The notes under the pieces were generated by a model. The model was not told where the DNA came from. It saw nothing but the letters and a program-made list of their open reading frames with translations, and did not search any database. 64,000 bases of DNA from Sedimentisphaera salicampi (GTDB lineage Bacteria; Planctomycetota; Phycisphaerae; Sedimentisphaerales; Sedimentisphaeraceae): positions 3,024,995 through 3,088,994 of the forward strand of contig NZ_CP021023.1 of assembly GCF_002117005.1 (NCBI RefSeq), read 5' to 3'. Shown piece after piece: positions 27,128 to 35,277 of the stretch (the first letter of the stretch is position 1; every line of letters begins with the position of its first letter). The position numbers were made by a program, and so were the translations under genes.

Positions 27128-28411
27128 TTGCGTTGCCTTCTTAACTTACTATATCTTGCGGCATTTATTTGTTTCCTGCCCGTTGGAATCTACAGATACA
27201 TCTTTCAAAACCGTTACAGAAAGGGCTTGAAGAACCGTTTGGGTTTTGTAGAGCGGAAGACAGACAAGAAAAAATGCATCTGGATTCATGCTGTGAGCCT
27301 TGGCGAGGTTAATGCGGCCAAAGGCCTTATAGACATACTCAAAAATGAATGCACTGAGGCAGAGATTGTCTTGAGTACAACAACCGATACCGGCTTCAGC
27401 AGGGCACAAAAGCTTTATGGCGGGGAACTTTCAATATTCTTTTTTCCGCTGGATTTTTCATTATTTATCAGAAGGGCATTTTCAAGGATCAGGCCTGATG
27501 TATGCGTGCTTGTGGAATTGGAAATTTGGCCTAATTTTATATTTACTGCCGAAAAAAGAGGAGTAAAAACAGTTGTATTTAACGGCAGATTGAGCGACAA
27601 GAGCTTTCCAAAATATAAAAGAATTAAGTTTTTTGTTTCCAAGATCTTCGAAAAGATTGATTTTTTCCTCGTGCAGACTGAGAAATACGCAGAAAGATTC
27701 AATGCTCTCGGGGCACAGAAGGATAAAATTGCAGTTACAGGCAGCGTGAAATACGACAATGCATGCAGCCTTGAAGAGGTGGATGGAGTTGAGGAGCTTT
27801 CACGGCAGATAAAGCTCAAGGAGTCTCAAATGCTTATTACAGCAGGGGCTACAGGCCCTGGGGAAGAGCAGATTCTCTTAGATGTTTATAAAGAGCTAAA
27901 GCAGGATTTTGATAACCTGAGGCTCGCAGTTGTCCCGCGCAAGCCTGAGAGATTTCAGCAGGTTTATAAAATCATTGAAAATGAGGGTCTTGGCGTAAAG
28001 AGATACAGCCAAATTAAGGAAGATGCAGACGCAGAGATTGAAGAGTCTTCCGATGTGATCCTCGGAGATACTATGGGAGATCTGAGGAAATTCTATGCCC
28101 TCAGCGATTTGATTTTTGTTGGCAGAAGCCTGTGCCCAATGGGCGGTTCTGATATGATAGAAGCCGCAGCTCTCGGGAAATTCACAGTTTTCGGGCCGCA
28201 TACATTCAACTTTTCCGAATCAGCTGAGCTGCTCGTCTCGAACGGGGCGGCTGTTGAAGCCGCCGGAGGGAAGGAGCTCGCAGATGCTTTTCGCAGGGCG
28301 ATTCAAGAACCGCAATACCGCCGCAAAACAGGCGAGGCAGCAAAAGAGCTCATAGAAGCCTCTAAGGGGGCAGGCAGGCATTCTGCGGCTAAAATCAAGG
28401 CCTTGTTATAA
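27128..28411 (+). CDS. waaA: 3-deoxy-D-manno-octulosonic acid (Kdo) transferase
   Basis: A 427-residue GT30/GT-B enzyme that adds Kdo to lipid A precursor at the inner membrane. It starts with an N-terminal membrane anchor (LLNLLYLAAFICFLPVG). Visible family motifs: the acceptor-side WIHAVSLGEVNAA near residue 55, VELEIWPN near 132, the second-domain AVVPRKPERF near 262, and the donor-site GRSLCPMGGSDMIEAAALG with conserved Gly and Glu near 340. The start is TTG with AGGAG seven bases upstream. Its presence shows that this organism builds Kdo-containing LPS. No other lpx gene is nearby. Confidence 0.95.
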   Translation: MRCLLNLLYLAAFICFLPVGIYRYIFQNRYRKGLKNRLGFVERKTDKKKCIWIHAVSLGEVNAAKGLIDILKNECTEAEIVLSTTTDTGFSRAQKLYGGELSIFFFPLDFSLFIRRAFSRIRPDVCVLVELEIWPNFIFTAEKRGVKTVVFNGRLSDKSFPKYKRIKFFVSKIFEKIDFFLVQTEKYAERFNALGAQKDKIAVTGSVKYDNACSLEEVDGVEELSRQIKLKESQMLITAGATGPGEEQILLDVYKELKQDFDNLRLAVVPRKPERFQQVYKIIENEGLGVKRYSQIKEDADAEIEESSDVILGDTMGDLRKFYALSDLIFVGRSLCPMGGSDMIEAAALGKFTVFGPHTFNFSESAELLVSNGAAVEAAGGKELADAFRRAIQEPQYRRKTGEAAKELIEASKGAGRHSAAKIKALL

Positions 28412-28424
28412 TATTCTTCCCCTT

Positions 28425-29549
28425 TCAGCCCTGCTGCTGCAGTAGGCCGCGTTCGGTGAGCATACCTTTAAGGTCCTCCACTGCATGGTCAAAGTACTGT
28501 TGGTAAGACTCGCACAAATAGTTCGGCTGCACAGGGTCTCCGTTTACAGGGATTCTGTCTTTTGGGCAGCCGCCTCTGCAGATGCTGTGATGCCGGCAGA
28601 GTACACACTTTTTCGGCAGCTTGGTTTTCCTCTGGCCGAAGGCCTTTTTCTTCTCACTGCGGGCGATATCAGTAATGTTTTTATCCATAATATTGCCCAG
28701 ATCCCAGTTGTTTTCCACAAAGAAATCGCAGCAGTAGGCCTCGCCGTTATGCTCAATTACTATATAGTCATCGCAGCGTTTTGCGAAGCTGCAGTTAGTA
28801 TGACGGCGGGTGAGCAGGTAGCTCATTGTTGAATCGAATATCCTAACACTAAGCTTCTCCGGTCCGTATTCCTTCCAGCGGTCGTAAATCCTGCAGAGAA
28901 ACTTTCCGAATTTATCCGGGTCAACACTGAAATCTGTTACCTCTCCAGTTTCCTCGTCGTACTCCACACACGGAACGAACTGCAGGAATTGTATTCCGTG
29001 ATCGTGTACAAAGAAATCAAATATCTCATCCGGATCCTGCACGTTTAAGTTGTTTACCAACACGAGGATATTGAACTGAACATTATGCTTTTTGCAGCGC
29101 TCTATAGATTCTACTACACGCTCGTATGTCCCGTTTCCGCCTTTATCCACGCGGTAGTAATCGTGGTACTTTTTCGGGCCGTCGAGGCTTATTCCCACGA
29201 GCCAGCCGTTTTTGCTGAGAAACTCGCACCACTCATCATCAAGCAGAATACCGTTGGTCTGAAGGGAGTTTGTAATCTGCTGGCCGTCTTTTGCGTATTT
29301 ATTTTCAAATTCGTGCAGCTTTTTGTAGAAATCCAGGCCCATCAATGTGGGCTCTCCCCCTTGGAAAGCTATGGCGTTCATCTCGAATCCAGCCCGAAGA
29401 TAATCTCGTACCATCGTTTCCAGCACCTCTTCAGACATCCTGTGCTTCTGTTCGCCGAAGATGCTGGTTTTGCAGGAGTAAAAGCAATAATGGCAGGCTA
29501 TATTGCAATCGGGGCCGGCTGGCTTAACTAACAATGAAAATGGATTCAT
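28425..29549 (-). CDS. Anaerobic sulfatase-maturating enzyme (radical SAM/SPASM)
   Basis: A 374-residue radical SAM enzyme that converts an active-site Cys or Ser of sulfatases into formylglycine without oxygen. The radical SAM cluster is C15, C19 and C22 (CNIACHYC), followed by QGGEPTLMG. The C-terminal SPASM part has further cysteines for auxiliary clusters (CSFAKRCDD, YCCDFF, CVLCRHHSICRGGCPKDR). Length and motifs match anSME of Bacteroides and Clostridium. No sulfatase is in this window, so targets lie elsewhere; marine-type sulfated polysaccharide use is suggested. It is convergent with waaA, 13 bases apart. Confidence 0.93.
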   Translation of the reverse strand: MNPFSLLVKPAGPDCNIACHYCFYSCKTSIFGEQKHRMSEEVLETMVRDYLRAGFEMNAIAFQGGEPTLMGLDFYKKLHEFENKYAKDGQQITNSLQTNGILLDDEWCEFLSKNGWLVGISLDGPKKYHDYYRVDKGGNGTYERVVESIERCKKHNVQFNILVLVNNLNVQDPDEIFDFFVHDHGIQFLQFVPCVEYDEETGEVTDFSVDPDKFGKFLCRIYDRWKEYGPEKLSVRIFDSTMSYLLTRRHTNCSFAKRCDDYIVIEHNGEAYCCDFFVENNWDLGNIMDKNITDIARSEKKKAFGQRKTKLPKKCVLCRHHSICRGGCPKDRIPVNGDPVQPNYLCESYQQYFDHAVEDLKGMLTERGLLQQQG

Positions 29550-29588
29550 AGCTGCTTCCTTATTTGTCTTAATAAAAATTACAATTCA

Positions 29589-29616
29589 ATTATACCAATA
29601 GCGGCTATTTCTGCAA
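29589..29616 (-). promoter_or_regulatory. Probable sigma-70-type promoter of the sulfatase maturase gene
   Basis: On the minus strand TTGCAG (29616-29611) is followed after 16 bases by a perfect TATAAT (29594-29589). The gene starts about 40 bases further at 29549. Position and elements fit a housekeeping promoter. Confidence 0.55.
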
Positions 29617-29648
29617 ACAGCAGCTTTTGCGGGCTCTGTAAAAATGTT

Positions 29649-31142
29649 TTATTCTCTGGTTATGTATTTCCAGCGGCTTGTTCTGAAAGGCTGTGCAGGG
29701 TAGTCGTATCTGTTTTCGAGATTCGGCAGGTTCTCGCTTGTGAGGCTCCAGCCGTATCTTGCAGCAACAGGCTGATCTACTTCCGAGGAGGAAAGAAGAA
29801 TGGTATTTCTTTCAATAATAGCATTTGCAGGGTAGTAAACTCTGTCTATACCCGCAATCTCAAATCCTTCTACTGCACCGAAGGTTTGCGTAGTAAGCCC
29901 TCTGCCAACATTATCAAAAAAGATTCGCAGCTCGCTGCCTTCAATCCTCTTCCTAACGAATGTAGGCCCTTTATGAGGCGTGTCTGGCAGATCGTAGTTG
30001 TATGCAAGGGTATTTACAGAAAATCTTCTTCCCAGCTCCTGTCTATTGTCTTTGTCTACATCGTAGCTCACTATTGGTGCGGTATTTTGATATTTATTGG
30101 TTACATCAATCTGGGATTCCCAGAATTCAGGCACAAATTTCAGCTTCTCAGCGGAATAGCCGTCTATTTGAGGCTGCACCACATACACCGGAAGCTGCGG
30201 AACATCCCAGCTTTCCCGCCAATCTTCAATCAAGAGCCCAAGTACAAAACGATACTGATAGGCCCGCGCGAGATTTGCATCGGCTTGGAAGAAGAAAGCT
30301 CCCTTTATCCGGTATGGAGCAAGAGGGCTCAGCATAGAGTTGTATGTTGCTGAGGGCAGGCCTGTGTAGTCAATGTAGCTTGGCTCGGAAGGACGCTGTC
30401 CTTCTTCTGTTTCCAGCCACTTCTTGAATTTTTTTGAAAATTCTGCCTTCTTCTTTCCGTACTCTTCCAGCTTCGGGTATTTTCTAACAATTTCAAGCAT
30501 TTTGCGAGAGGAAGTGATCGTATCTTTGCTTATCCAGGCCTCGGCTGTGCTTGAAGCGCAGGTCGCCGATATGATGCCTACAGGTATTCGGAGCTGATCG
30601 TAGAGCTGGTCGGCAAAATAGTAAGCCGCTGCGCTGAAACTGCCTGTATTCATCCTGTTGGCGGCCTTCCATTTACCGGATATTTCCTCTTTAGGAGAAA
30701 CTGAGATGCTTTCGGGGGGTGTGAAAAAGCGTATTTCCGGGCGGTCGGCGTTTTCTATTTCCGCCTCTGCATTCATAGCCATTGATACAGGCATCTGCAT
30801 ATTTTCATCGCCGCAGCAGAGCCATACCTCGCCTGCAAGTACGTTTTTTATCGCCTTATACTCACCTGCACCAGTGGTAATGGTAAGCTCAAGGCTGTCT
30901 CTGCTGGCCTCGGGGGTTTTGATGTCTGTTTTCCATTTACCCTCGCTGTCTGCCCTTGTCATAGCCGCCATGCCCATCCAGGAACCCTTTATTTCTACCT
31001 TTTCGTATGCAGGGGCCTGCCCCCATACCGGCACTGAAGAGTCGGCCTGAATAATCATACCGTCAGAAAACATTGAAGGCAGGCTGATTTCAGCCATAAC
31101 CGAAGAGAGAATAACGGAAAAAAGTATCAATATGCAGCGCAT
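29649..31142 (-). CDS. Secreted sialate O-acetylesterase family protein
   Basis: A 497-residue exported SGNH-like esterase. The ATG at 31142 gives a clean signal peptide (MRCILILFSVILSSVMA) and has AAAGGA upstream; a longer frame starting at 31205 would hide it. Family landmarks include LPSMFSDGMIIQ and VPVWGQAP at the N-terminus, GEVWLCCGDENMQMPVS near 110 (normally GQSNM; here GDENM, so the nucleophile serine is not in its usual place), and PVGIISATCASSTAEAWIS near 200. Later YVVQPQIDGY replaces the usual QG-N region. The family removes acetyl groups from glycans. The altered block means activity is uncertain. Confidence 0.8.
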   Translation of the reverse strand: MRCILILFSVILSSVMAEISLPSMFSDGMIIQADSSVPVWGQAPAYEKVEIKGSWMGMAAMTRADSEGKWKTDIKTPEASRDSLELTITTGAGEYKAIKNVLAGEVWLCCGDENMQMPVSMAMNAEAEIENADRPEIRFFTPPESISVSPKEEISGKWKAANRMNTGSFSAAAYYFADQLYDQLRIPVGIISATCASSTAEAWISKDTITSSRKMLEIVRKYPKLEEYGKKKAEFSKKFKKWLETEEGQRPSEPSYIDYTGLPSATYNSMLSPLAPYRIKGAFFFQADANLARAYQYRFVLGLLIEDWRESWDVPQLPVYVVQPQIDGYSAEKLKFVPEFWESQIDVTNKYQNTAPIVSYDVDKDNRQELGRRFSVNTLAYNYDLPDTPHKGPTFVRKRIEGSELRIFFDNVGRGLTTQTFGAVEGFEIAGIDRVYYPANAIIERNTILLSSSEVDQPVAARYGWSLTSENLPNLENRYDYPAQPFRTSRWKYITRE

Positions 31143-31203
31143 CTGTGTCCTTTTTAACAATTTCAGTCTAAAAGATTCTGTCCCTTGGAAATAATAACAT
31201 AAC

Positions 31204-31222
31204 AAAGCTTCAAAGCAAGCTT
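31204..31222 (-). terminator. Possible terminator after the aminotransferase gene
   Basis: AAAGCTT at 31204-31210 pairs exactly with AAGCTTT at 31216-31222 across a 5-base loop, with a T-rich stretch following on the minus strand. It lies between the aminotransferase stop and the esterase start. The stem is only moderately stable. Confidence 0.4.
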
Positions 31223-31258
31223 TTAGAGTATGAGCTACTGCGCTGCGGGTACGAAAAA

Positions 31259-32368
31259 TTACACGATAGAGTTCAGTATGTCTATTCCCTGTTTAATCTT
31301 TTCGTCTGAGGTGGCATAGCTTATTCTGAAATGCGTGTCTTTCTCGCTGAAAACGCTTCCCGGGATAATCAGAACGTTATTCTCAATTGCCTTTTCCACA
31401 AATTCGCTTCCGCTCATACCCGGGGCCTTTGGGAACATATAGAATGCACCTTCGGGTTTTGTGATCTCGAATTTACCCTTCAGCCCCTCGAAGAGCATAT
31501 CTCTCTTGCGGGCATACGAGGCCACCTTATCGCTTATATCGCAGTCCATAGCCTCAAGAGCGGCATACTGGAACGGAGTGGGAGCGCAAACAAATGTGTA
31601 CTGCTGAAATTTGGTCATCTCGTTGAGAAGTCCCTTGAGCTTTTCCTGTACAGAAACATAGGCCATTCGCCAGCCTGTCATTGCGTAGCTTTTGCTGAAG
31701 CCTTTCATGAGGATTGTGTTTTCCGAATAGTCTGCAGCGCTCGGGCATCGGCCTGAATATGAGAACTTATCGTATATCTCATCGCTCATAATCAGTATGT
31801 CCCTGCGGTTTGCAATTTCCGCAACAGCCTTCACGCATTCTTCGCTGTAAACCGCTCCTGTGGGGTTGGAGGGGGAATTGAGGATAATTATTTTTGTGCG
31901 GTCTGTGATTTTGTCTTCAAGCTTTTCGGGATCTATCTGGAAATCGGGGTAGGTGTCGAGATAAACGCATTTTCCGCCAAGCACGTTGATAATATGCTTG
32001 TAGATAACGAAATACGGATCGGGCACTATCACCTCATCGCCCGGGTCTATCGTTGCAAGGAACGTGAGCAGAAGGCCTCCGCTAACCCCGCTTGCAACGA
32101 GTGTATCCGCATTGTCCCAGCCGTACATACTGCAAACCTCTCTGCTTATCTTCTCACGAAGCTCGGGTATGCCTGCTGTGAGCGAGTATCTGTTTTTGCC
32201 CTGCTCAATCGCATCTGCCGCAGCGGTTTTTATTTTTTCCGGCACATCAAAATCGGGCAGACCTATAGAGAAGTTTATAGGGTCTTTCAGTTGTGCGGCG
32301 AGATCAAAAACTTTGCGAATTCCGCTTGCATCTATCATACTGCTTCGCTGTGATAAGAAATTATTCAT
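31259..32368 (-). CDS. Class I aminotransferase, second copy
   Basis: A 369-residue PLP fold-type I aminotransferase, distinct from the one at 21.9-23.1 kb. Visible: FSIGLPDFDVPEKI near residue 35, NSPSNPTGAVYS near 160, MSDEIYDKFSYSG near 190, the PLP lysine in MKGFSKSYAMTGWRMAY near 220, and FRISYATS with the C-terminal Arg. The ATG at 32368 has a strong AAGGAG site; a longer frame to 32449 lacks one. It could act on aspartate, aromatic or branched-chain amino acids; the substrate is not readable. Confidence 0.9.
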   Translation of the reverse strand: MNNFLSQRSSMIDASGIRKVFDLAAQLKDPINFSIGLPDFDVPEKIKTAAADAIEQGKNRYSLTAGIPELREKISREVCSMYGWDNADTLVASGVSGGLLLTFLATIDPGDEVIVPDPYFVIYKHIINVLGGKCVYLDTYPDFQIDPEKLEDKITDRTKIIILNSPSNPTGAVYSEECVKAVAEIANRRDILIMSDEIYDKFSYSGRCPSAADYSENTILMKGFSKSYAMTGWRMAYVSVQEKLKGLLNEMTKFQQYTFVCAPTPFQYAALEAMDCDISDKVASYARKRDMLFEGLKGKFEITKPEGAFYMFPKAPGMSGSEFVEKAIENNVLIIPGSVFSEKDTHFRISYATSDEKIKQGIDILNSIV

Positions 32369-32488
32369 ATTTTGCTCCTTAAAATTTGGCTGAAATTTTT
32401 TCTGCGCACAGAAAAGCCGCTTTCCCGCTAAACAGAAAAACGGCGCCATTTACATAAGTAAGTGAAGGCTGAAAAATGCGATGAAGCT

Positions 32489-32668
32489 TCAGCCTTTCTT
32501 CTTGCCGGCTACAACTTTTCTGTTTGAAACTTTTGGAAGCCCAGTAACGAAGTCGCCTTTTTCCAGACGGCCTTCATCAATAAGCCTTTCAACTCTTTCT
32601 GCCCTTGAAAGAACATTTCTGTGTCTGTTGAGAGCATTAGACACCTTTAAAGAACGATCAACTGACAT
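32489..32668 (-). CDS. PVC-type small basic protein
   Basis: A 59-residue, strongly basic protein beginning MSVDRSLKVSNALNRHRNVL and ending KVVAGKKKG, with LSRAERVERLIDEGR and GLPKV in the middle. It has a clear AAGGA ribosome site. It matches what I remember of a conserved family of small basic proteins in Planctomycetes, Verrucomicrobia and Chlamydiae (TIGR04137-like), defined by RHRNVL-RAERI-GLPK. Function is unknown; the charge suggests binding to RNA or the ribosome. It lies 24 bases downstream of the SPOR-like gene. The family name is recalled, not searched. Confidence 0.8.
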   Translation of the reverse strand: MSVDRSLKVSNALNRHRNVLSRAERVERLIDEGRLEKGDFVTGLPKVSNRKVVAGKKKG

Positions 32669-32692
32669 TTTCTTATCCTTATAATAAACGTT

Positions 32693-33406
32693 TTAATTCA
32701 TTTTTTTGCCGTAAGCATCCTGAAAAGGCCTTGAGCTGAATCTCTCATAGCCTTCTGGCGCTTTGTATCCAAGGCCTATCTCTTTAATTTGCTCAAGATA
32801 CTGCCTTCCTCTTGTGCCTTCAGAAAAGCCCTCGAATTTTCGCACTGTAACAAGAAAATACCGAGAGCCGGATTCAACTATCTTTAGCTGAATTCCGTTG
32901 GCCTCATAATACTTCATAACAGGCTGCAAGTCTCTCCTGCTGCCGTAAGAAGCTACCACGATCCTGTTTGAACCTTCCTGAGAAACTTCTTCCCCGGCAG
33001 GATTATCAGAATCGGACGGAGAATTATACGAATTTCCCTGCTCTTTGTCCAGCAGAGATTCAGAAATTGAATCATTTTTTGTGCCGCTTAGGCTTTCGTT
33101 TTGCCCCTCAGCCTCTTCGCTGCCTGCTTCAGCCATTTTCTCACTTGGACTTTCAGCCTGCTGAGAAGATTTTATATCTATCAGAGAAAACGCAATAAAA
33201 GCGGACAGAAAAACAACCGCTATTAGCCCTGAGAGGTAGAGAAAAAGCTTTCTATTAGACCTTTCCCCGCTGTTTTGGTTCGCCTTTTTCCCGATGTCTA
33301 TTGGCTTGCCGGTTCTTATGTTTGCCGGCTTGCCGTCGTTCATCAGCGAACCCATACTCCCCCCGAGGGATTCATAAAGCGGTTTTTTATTTCTGTTGGC
33401 AGCCAT
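32693..33406 (-). CDS. Single-pass membrane protein with SPOR-like C-terminal domain
   Basis: A 237-residue protein. The basic N-terminal 50 residues are cytoplasmic; one transmembrane helix follows (LFLYLSGLIAVVFLSAFIAF). A Ser/Glu/Asn-rich low-complexity linker runs from about 75 to 145, then a compact domain of about 85 residues (IVVASYGSRRDLQPVMKYYE, YFLVTVRKFEGF). The layout and size of the last domain resemble SPOR peptidoglycan-binding domains, in which a short beta strand is followed by a helix and a second strand. The match is by shape only. It lies four bases after the nitroreductase stop and precedes the small basic protein gene. Confidence 0.55.
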   Translation of the reverse strand: MAANRNKKPLYESLGGSMGSLMNDGKPANIRTGKPIDIGKKANQNSGERSNRKLFLYLSGLIAVVFLSAFIAFSLIDIKSSQQAESPSEKMAEAGSEEAEGQNESLSGTKNDSISESLLDKEQGNSYNSPSDSDNPAGEEVSQEGSNRIVVASYGSRRDLQPVMKYYEANGIQLKIVESGSRYFLVTVRKFEGFSEGTRGRQYLEQIKEIGLGYKAPEGYERFSSRPFQDAYGKKMN

Positions 33407-33410
33407 TTTC

Positions 33411-33947
33411 TCAGCTTAAATCATAAGTGTTAAAAGAAGCTCTTTCGTTTATTCCCAGCTTCTCAGGGCCTTCGGGTTTCTCTGCAGGGTATCCAATAGG
33501 AAGGATAACTCTTGCAATCTTATTCTTCGGTATGCCCAGAATCTCGCACACCTTCTCATTCCTTCCCTCAACTCGGAGCCAGCCGTCAATCCATACTGAA
33601 GCAAGGCCGAATGAGGTTACTGCAAGAAGCATATTTTCCACTGCTGCTGCGCAGTCTTCCACCTGAAAATTCATATCTTTCAGAATAGGCTCAGGCTCTC
33701 TGTCTATCAGGCAAACTATATAAGCGGAAGCTGTATGGAAGGCCTTGCGTCCGCCGGAAATGGAAGCTATTTCTTTAACCTTCTCTTCATCATCTACAAC
33801 TACAAACTGCGTAGTCTGCTCATTTTTACCTGAAGGAGCCAGTATGCCTGCCTCTACGATCTTTTCCAGCATATACCTGCTTACTTTCTCGTCGGTAAAA
33901 TCTTTCCTGTAGCTGTGTCTTTTTTTGAAAGCTTCAAACAGATCCAT
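33411..33947 (-). CDS. Nitroreductase-family oxidoreductase
   Basis: A 178-residue FMN-binding protein. The family opening is present (FEAFKKRHSYRKDFTDEKVS), then GILAPSGKNEQTTQFVVV, and near residue 130 the FMN-side ENMLLAVTSFGLASVWI followed by VILPIGYPAEKP. Normal length for a small nitroreductase. Strong AGGAG ribosome site. Substrate unknown. It follows the KSalpha gene by 24 bases and may be co-transcribed with the ketosynthase genes, so it could reduce their product, but this is inference. Confidence 0.9.
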   Translation of the reverse strand: MDLFEAFKKRHSYRKDFTDEKVSRYMLEKIVEAGILAPSGKNEQTTQFVVVDDEEKVKEIASISGGRKAFHTASAYIVCLIDREPEPILKDMNFQVEDCAAAVENMLLAVTSFGLASVWIDGWLRVEGRNEKVCEILGIPKNKIARVILPIGYPAEKPEGPEKLGINERASFNTYDLS

Positions 33948-33971
33948 ATTTTCTCCTGTTATTAACCGCGA

Positions 33972-35276
33972 TTATTCAAATTTTTTGAGCACCAGAACAT
34001 CATTCTGGCCTCCAAAGCCGAAGGATTCGCTCATAACGCAATTGAGCTCCTTCTTTCTGGGCTTGTTTGGCACGTAATCAAGATCGAGCTCCGGATCTGG
34101 CTCGCCGTAATTGGCTGTTTGAGGGATTATTCCATCTCTAAGAGCCATTACGCAGGTTATCAGCTCCGCTGCACCTGCTGAGCCGATCAAATGTCCGAGC
34201 ATACTCTTAACGCTGCTTACAGGTATTTTGTACGCCATCTCGCCGAAAACGTTCTTAATTGCCTTAGTTTCAATTCGGTCGTTCTCGCCTGTGCTTGTGC
34301 CGTGGGCATTGATGTATTCTATCTCCTCTTTGCCCACACCCGCATCCTTCAGAGCCTGCTCAATCGCCGCAGAACCCCCTCGTGCGTCCTCGTGCATATC
34401 AGTAACACGGAAGGCATCGCAGCTGCTGCCGTAGCCGGCTATCTCTGCGAGAATCTCCGCTCCGCGGCTCTTTGCTGATTCAAGCGTTTCCAGCACGAGT
34501 ACTGCCGAGCCTTCACCTATTATAAATCCGTCTCTGTCTTTGGTAAAGGGGCGGGAGGCGGTATGTATATTGTCGTTCCTCTCTGAAAGGGCGGTGAGCT
34601 TGTTGAAACCCGTTACGCCCAGCGGATGAATCATCGAATGAGACCCCCCAGCTAACATAATATCCGCTCTTCCCCTTCTAAGCATAAGCGAGGCTTCGCC
34701 TATCGCCTGAGAGCTCGCTGCGCACGCTGTAAGACAGCTTCGCACAGGCCCTCTTGCACGAGTCATCAAGGATATATGCCCTGCAGGTATATTCGGCTGC
34801 TGCTCAATCTCACGAGGGCCGAGCATCATCTGATTGGTAATATTCGTCCATTTCTGCCAGTCTATCTCTCTTCCGCCTTCGCCCGCAGAGCCTGCTATCG
34901 CTGCAAAGAAGGTTTCATGGTCTATTGGCCCTTCGCCCGAGCCCATATATATACCGAGCCGGCTTCTGTCTATTGAGCTGTTCTCAGCGGCCTGTTCAAT
35001 TTCGATTCCCGCCTGTCGGCAGGCCTGCGCAGTCGCTGCCAGGGCGAACTGTGTTGGGTTCAGGGCGTCTTTGTGTGCGCCGGTTTCGTTAATATAGTCT
35101 TCGAGACTGAAATCCTTTACTTCCGCAGCGAAAGTGGTGGGAAAGGTGGAGGCGTCAAACCTTGTTATATAATTGAAGCCGTCTTCGCCGTCCAGTATTG
35201 CTTTCCAAACTTTCTCTGCGCCGCAGCCCATAGGCGAAACAAGCCCGAGCCCTGTGATTACTATTCGTTTTCTCAT
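33972..35276 (-). CDS. Beta-ketoacyl-ACP synthase, catalytic (KSalpha/FabF-like)
   Basis: A 434-residue thiolase-fold ketosynthase. The catalytic triad is intact: Cys in CLTACAASSQAIGEA near residue 185, His in YINAHGTSTGENDR near 325 and His in KSMLGHLIGSAGA near 360. Further FabF traits are RIVITGLGLVSPMGCG at the N-terminus and ESFGFGGQNDVLVL at the C-terminus. The ATG at 35276 has a GGAG site 10-11 bases upstream; a GTG at 35285 would be too close to that site. It starts two bases beyond the KSbeta stop, so the two are translationally coupled. It is expected to condense an acyl-ACP with malonyl-ACP as a heterodimer with KSbeta. No acyl carrier protein gene is in the window. Confidence 0.92.
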   Translation of the reverse strand: MRKRIVITGLGLVSPMGCGAEKVWKAILDGEDGFNYITRFDASTFPTTFAAEVKDFSLEDYINETGAHKDALNPTQFALAATAQACRQAGIEIEQAAENSSIDRSRLGIYMGSGEGPIDHETFFAAIAGSAGEGGREIDWQKWTNITNQMMLGPREIEQQPNIPAGHISLMTRARGPVRSCLTACAASSQAIGEASLMLRRGRADIMLAGGSHSMIHPLGVTGFNKLTALSERNDNIHTASRPFTKDRDGFIIGEGSAVLVLETLESAKSRGAEILAEIAGYGSSCDAFRVTDMHEDARGGSAAIEQALKDAGVGKEEIEYINAHGTSTGENDRIETKAIKNVFGEMAYKIPVSSVKSMLGHLIGSAGAAELITCVMALRDGIIPQTANYGEPDPELDLDYVPNKPRKKELNCVMSESFGFGGQNDVLVLKKFE

Positions 35277-35277
35277 A

